In this document: piece by piece, positions 59,385-64,000 of the stretch
How positions within the stretch are numbered: position 1 is the stretch's first letter
Layout of the letters: each line of letters begins with the position of its first letter
NCBI RefSeq assembly: GCF_039522025.1
Contig: NZ_BAAADB010000011.1
Coordinates: 102,573 to 166,572, forward strand
Length of the DNA: 64,000 nt
Origin: Deinococcus depolymerans
Lineage (GTDB): Bacteria; Deinococcota; Deinococci; Deinococcales; Deinococcaceae
Direction of reading: 5' to 3'
Notes under the pieces: generated by a model
The model's input: the letters and a program-made list of their open reading frames with translations, nothing else
Databases searched by the model: none
What the model was told of the DNA's origin: nothing
Program-made: the position numbers and the translations under genes

Positions 59385-60823
59385 CCTTCACCGACTGGCT
59401 CCCCACCCTCATGATCTTCCTGCCCCTGCTGGGCAGCCTGCTGCTGCTGGTCACGCCGAAAACCTTCCGGGACGAGGTCGCGGGTTTCATTGCCGCCCTG
59501 ACGATCGGCGCGGGCCTCGCCATCTGGCGCGGCGGCGGCTCGGAACTGTTCCGCTGGGACTGGATTCCGCCGCTGGGCATCACGTACTCCGTGCAGCTGG
59601 GCGGCGTGAGCCTCGCGCTGGCGCTCGTCACGGCGTTCATGTCGTTCATCGCGATCCTGTACGCCGCGCGCCGCATCCCCAACCCCGGTCCGATGCTGTC
59701 GCTGATCCTCGCCATGGAGACCGGCCTGATCGGCATCTTCGCCGCGCAGGACCTGATGCTGTTCTACGTGTTCTTCGAGGACGCCCTGATCCCGGCACTC
59801 CTGATGCTGGCCATCTACGGCAAGTCCGGGCGCATGGCAGCCCTCACGAAATTCGCGGCGTACACGCTGTTCGGCAGCCTGCTGATGCTCGTCAGCATCA
59901 TCGGCGTTCGCTACATCGGCGGCAGCCCCACCTTCGCCATGACCGACCTGAAACAGAACCTCGTGCAGGGCAGCGCCCAGACGTGGCTGTACCTGGGCTT
60001 CCTGGCCGCCATGGCCGTCAAGCTGCCGCTGTGGCCCATGCACGCGTGGCTGCCGGACTTCCACGAGCAGAACCACGACAGCGGCATCCCCGACGTGATG
60101 GGCACCCTGTACAAGGTCGGCGGGTACGGCCTGTTCACCTTCGCCATCCCGCTGTTCCCGGACGCCAGCCTGGAACTGCGCCCCATCCTGATGGGTCTGG
60201 CTGCGTTCACGGCGCTGTACGCCGCCTGGATCGCCTTCGGCCAGAAAGACTGGAAACGCCTGCTGGCCTACGCCGGCCTGAGCCACATGGGCTTCGTCGC
60301 GCTCGGCGTGTTCTCCCTGAACGAGACCGCCGTGATCGGCGCGATGTACCTGCTGGCCTTCCAGAACCTGTACACCGGCGCGCTGTTCCTGGCAGTCGGC
60401 ATGCTGCAGGAACGCATCGGCAGCCTGGACACCCGCGTGGGCGGCGTCATGACCCAGGCGGGCGCGCTGGGCGGCCTGACCATGGCCCTGTGGTTCGCCA
60501 GTATCGCCGTGCCCGGCATGGCCGGCTTCATCGGGGAGTTCAGCATCCTGCTCGGCGCGTACCAGGTGTTCCCCTGGCTGGCGTTCATCGCGGGTGTCAC
60601 CACCATCGCCGCCGCCGCGTACGCCCTGACCGCCTTCCAGACGACCTTCTGGCAGGCCCGGCCCGCCGGGGCCGTCCGCGTGCCGGACCTCGTGCACACC
60701 GAGTGGCTGATCCTGACCCTGCCGCTGGCCGTGGCCGTCCTGTTCGGCGTGTACTCCGCACCCGCCCTGAACCTCATGCAGCCCGCCGTGCGCGCCGTCC
60801 TGAGCGCCCTGGGAGGCAACTGA
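59381..60823 (+). CDS. nuoM: NADH-quinone oxidoreductase subunit M
   Basis: Antiporter-like subunit (480 aa). Conserved residues lie in LMLFYVFFEDALIPALLMLAI (Glu), AMAVKLPLWPMHAWLPDFHEQ (Lys) and the KVGGYGLFTF helix. The sequence HMGFVALGVFSLNETAV precedes the discontinuous helix 12. The ATG overlaps the nuoL stop by 4 bp, so both are coupled. Thermus equivalent Nqo13. Confidence 0.95.
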
Positions 60824-60824
60824 C

Positions 60825-62273
<1,449 letters not shown>

Positions 62274-62282
62274 GGGAGGCGT

Positions 62283-62345
62283 AGGGCCGTTCTCCGAATG
62301 GAGGCATCGGAAGTCTTTTCTTCCGATGCCTCCATTCTCTGCGGC
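62283..62345. terminator. Hairpin repeat family 2 (copy 2), likely nuo operon terminator
   Basis: A perfect 18-bp stem GAATGGAGGCATCGGAAG (62296-62313) / CTTCCGATGCCTCCATTC (62320-62337) with loop TCTTTT, flanked by GGGCCGTTCTCC and TCTGC. It is the reverse complement of the element at 4604-4660 outside the stem centre. Its position 22 bp after nuoN suggests it ends the operon transcript. Confidence 0.75.
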
Positions 62346-62372
62346 GCCGCTCCAGCCCGTCCTGCCCGTCTC

Positions 62373-62507
62373 ATACGGATTCCGTTTGTTTCGCCGACAA
62401 TCCGGAACTTCACCGGATTGCCGGCTCCACGTCCGGAACCCGTTTTTCTTCCACTCGCTTCGCTCGGATTGAAAGGGCTTTGCAGCCCATTCAATCGGAG
62501 TCCGTAT
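62373..62507 (-). repeat. 150-bp repeat, inverted copy after the nuo operon
   Basis: ATACGGATTCCGTTTGTTTC to CGGAGTCCGTAT, with hairpin B CAATCCGG / CCGGATTG and hairpin A GATTGAAAGGGCT / AGCCCATTCAATC. The middle is slightly shortened (CACTCGCTTCGCTCGG instead of the GCGGAGCAGC segment). Confidence 0.88.
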
Positions 62508-62508
62508 C

Positions 62509-62520
62509 ATACGGGTTCCG
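62509..62520 (-). repeat. 150-bp repeat, left tip of an inverted copy split by the IS element
   Basis: ATACGGGTTCCG is the end of a second inverted copy that starts one base after the previous one. The rest of the copy continues after the IS at 63778. The last nine bases form the left target duplication. Confidence 0.85.
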
Positions 62521-62538
62521 CTGGGAGCCTGACATAAG

Positions 62539-63540
62539 TCATGAGAAACCCTGAATGACGTTCCAGCCGATCGGCGATCGTCGACGACGTGACGGTTCAG
62601 GGTCACTGGCCTGGGAGAGGCGCAGCCTCTCCAGGACTGGTGTTCGACGTGTCAAGGCCTGGCGAATGGCGCGCAATCCCAGCTGCGCATAACTCAAGCC
62701 CCGTGCCCAGTGTGGATCGACCTCCCGCCGTTTCCCTTGCTCCGTGACGGCCGTTCCCTCGCTCAAGGCCATCAGGTACGCCATGCCCAGCACGCACCAG
62801 AGTTTCTCCAGTTGGTGCGCCTGATTCAGGCGCGTGTCCTCGAGGTTGAAGACCCCGCTCTTCAGGTCGAGGAATCCTTCCTCGACCTGAGTACGTTGGT
62901 GATACTCCGCGAATGTTCGCGTGTGACAGGGCTGACTACTCACGATGAACCAAGGATCACGTTGTCCAAAAGGCCGCACTGCCGCGATGTTCACGGGCCC
63001 GTACCTCTGCCCCGTGACGTACACCCCATGCCGCACGATCAACTGACCGTGGTGACTGAGCTGTGACTGAAATTGCCCCAAGGACGTTCCGTCCTGATCA
63101 AAGAGGTGGATGGGACCTTTGCCGCGAATCATCCACTGCCATCCGAAGGTGGTGAAGTCGCCCATCAACGTGTGATCAAGGAAGCCCCGGTCTGCACAGA
63201 TGCAGACCTCTTCGACCTGTGGCAAGTGGACGAGCAGGCACTGGACGCTGGCGAGCACAGGGTAGATTTCCTGATTCCCCACCGTCGAACTACCATGACG
63301 GATGACGCGCCAGGACAACGGTATGGCACGCCCCCGGTAGACGAGGGAGACGCAGATCACGCACCAGCGTTTGAACAGGAGGGTGGTGTCCAGGGCGAGG
63401 GTGATGCGCGCATCACCCCAGTCACGCAGTGCGACCTGCATGAGGTGTTGGTAGACCGCGCGCCAGGGGACGCTGGAGGACGTCAGGGCGCGCAGGAATC
63501 GTCGTTCATGACTCTGCGCGTATCGAGCTCGGGAGACCAC
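62539..63540 (-). CDS. IS4-family transposase, catalytic part (copy 2)
   Basis: Identical in length to copy 1 (333 codons), with the same DDE residues (ALDTTLLF, CADRGFLD) and YREK signature YHQRTQVEEGFLDLK. The Glu-Gly here replaces Glu-Ser of copy 1 through a short cluster of substitutions at about 62873-62878. The N-terminal part is again in another frame, so full-length transposase needs a +1 shift. Confidence 0.85.
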   Translation of the reverse strand: MVSRARYAQSHERRFLRALTSSSVPWRAVYQHLMQVALRDWGDARITLALDTTLLFKRWCVICVSLVYRGRAIPLSWRVIRHGSSTVGNQEIYPVLASVQCLLVHLPQVEEVCICADRGFLDHTLMGDFTTFGWQWMIRGKGPIHLFDQDGTSLGQFQSQLSHHGQLIVRHGVYVTGQRYGPVNIAAVRPFGQRDPWFIVSSQPCHTRTFAEYHQRTQVEEGFLDLKSGVFNLEDTRLNQAHQLEKLWCVLGMAYLMALSEGTAVTEQGKRREVDPHWARGLSYAQLGLRAIRQALTRRTPVLERLRLSQASDPEPSRRRRSPIGWNVIQGFS

Positions 63541-63712
63541 GAAAGGAGCACCACGCGGCTGGGTGAGGGACGCAGCTCAGGAGGAGACCGGCGACCATCC
63601 AGGCGAACGTTCGGGCATGTCGCTGATCCGACCATGGAGCAGTTCGGAGGAGGGCGAAGATGCGGTGGAATAGAGTGGAGGCGTCCCCGTCGGTGTGCTG
63701 TTCTTGTGTCAT
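63506..63712 (-). CDS. IS4-family transposase N-terminal frame (copy 2)
   Basis: The same 68-codon frame as in copy 1 (MTQEQHTDGDASTLFHRIF ... FAWMVAGLLLSC), with one substitution near its end. It overlaps the catalytic frame by 35 nt. Confidence 0.6.
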   Translation of the reverse strand: MTQEQHTDGDASTLFHRIFALLRTAPWSDQRHARTFAWMVAGLLLSCVPHPAAWCSFRGLPSSIRAES

Positions 63713-63768
63713 GACAGCTCAAGAATGCCCCGTCGGGGGCATTCTCATCTGTAGTGTCAGGCTCCCAG

Positions 63769-63885
63769 CGGGTTCCGTTTGTTTCGCCTGCAATCCGGAA
63801 CTTCACCGGATTGCCGACTCCACGTCCGGAACCCGGTTTGCTCCTCCTCTGCGGAGCAGCTCTACGAGTCGCATCCGCTCGGATC
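63769..63885 (-). repeat. 150-bp repeat, remainder of the IS-split copy, truncated
   Basis: Starts with the right target duplication CGGGTTCCG, continues TTTGTTTCGCCTGC, hairpin B CAATCCGG / CCGGATTG, then GCGGAGCAGCTCTACGAGTC and CCGCTCGGAT. Hairpin A is missing because the sequence switches abruptly at about 63885. Confidence 0.85.
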
Positions 63886-64000
63886 AAGAGTTTCCACGGG
63901 CGAGAGAACAGCGACCAGCACGAAGGCCCAGGAGGCAGGGGCTTGAAATTCCCCGGTCTCATGGGCCTTGATGCGAAGTGACTATGCCTCGCACGCCCAG
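63886..64000 (-). other. Possible 3' fragment of a minus-strand gene joined to the repeat
   Basis: From the junction with the truncated repeat, the minus strand reads KAHETGEFQAPASWAFVLVA and VLSPVETL before running into repeat sequence and a TAG. Upstream the same frame has a stop at about 63980, so it is either a broken gene end or chance coding. The window edge prevents a decision. Confidence 0.25.

Larger units (their letters stand above)
62521..63768 (-). mobile_element. IS4-family insertion sequence, copy 2 (1248 bp)
   Basis: Same ends (CTGGGAGCCTGACA), same length and almost the same sequence as the element at 11927-13174. It is flanked by the 9-bp duplication CGGGTTCCG (62512-62520 and 63769-63777). 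The insertion point is the same position in the repeat as in copy 1, although the repeat is in the opposite orientation. Near-identity of the copies implies recent transposition. Confidence 0.95.

Overview
The window is a GC-rich (about 70% by eye), densely coded chromosomal segment that looks like a Deinococcus (Deinococcota). Pointers are a Ser/Thr kinase fused to a PQQ-type propeller (D. radiodurans RqkA/DR2518 style), a Gfh1-like GreA paralogue, a LysW-carrier lysine hydrolase (LysK), a sugar-binding protein very like the Thermus glucose/mannose-binding protein, a DUF3084 coiled-coil protein, and about fifteen genes whose start codon lies only 6-9 nt downstream of a TANNNT -10 box, the leaderless-promoter layout described for Deinococcus deserti.

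Layout. 1-9.5 kb: a partial unknown gene, deoB, an LptB-type ATPase with a DUF3084 protein, an orphan sugar-binding protein, a 51-residue membrane protein, the KtrAB potassium system and a THUMP/Rossmann tRNA methyltransferase. 9.5-18.5 kb: murA, a ribbon-helix-helix regulator, an IS4-family element (copy 1), a LysM-NlpC/P60 wall hydrolase, an MFS exporter and an SLC13 permease. 18.5-32.3 kb: lysK, a Pro/Ala-rich membrane protein, ComM/YifB, TatA, the kinase-propeller, a DUF885 protein, a possibly metal-regulated locus (binding protein, DUF2271, PepSY-TM), rarA and a thioredoxin-like protein. 32.4-39.4 kb: mutS2, an exported beta-rich protein, an MFS protein, the Gfh1-like factor and lysS. 39.8-44.9 kb: ROK repressor plus sugar ABC transporter with its own palindromic operator. 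45.4-47.2 kb: a histidine kinase with a degenerate receiver domain and a frameshifted DUF4279-like gene. 47.3-62.3 kb: a complete 14-gene nuoA-N operon (respiratory complex I). 62.5-63.8 kb: IS4-family copy 2. No tRNA, rRNA or CRISPR array was recognised.

The most striking non-genic signal is a family of about 150-bp dispersed repeats, some twenty full or partial copies. They have short terminal inverted repeats (ATACGGAnTCCG), two internal hairpins whose stems covary between copies, and a strong tendency to begin exactly at the TGA stop codon of a gene. Both IS4-family copies are inserted at the same 9-bp position inside this repeat, each flanked by a 9-bp target duplication. A second hairpin family (4.6 kb and 62.3 kb), a MITE-like element nested in the repeats at 9.77-9.94 kb, and low-complexity word sequences in the spacers of the nuo operon add further unexplained intergenic structure.
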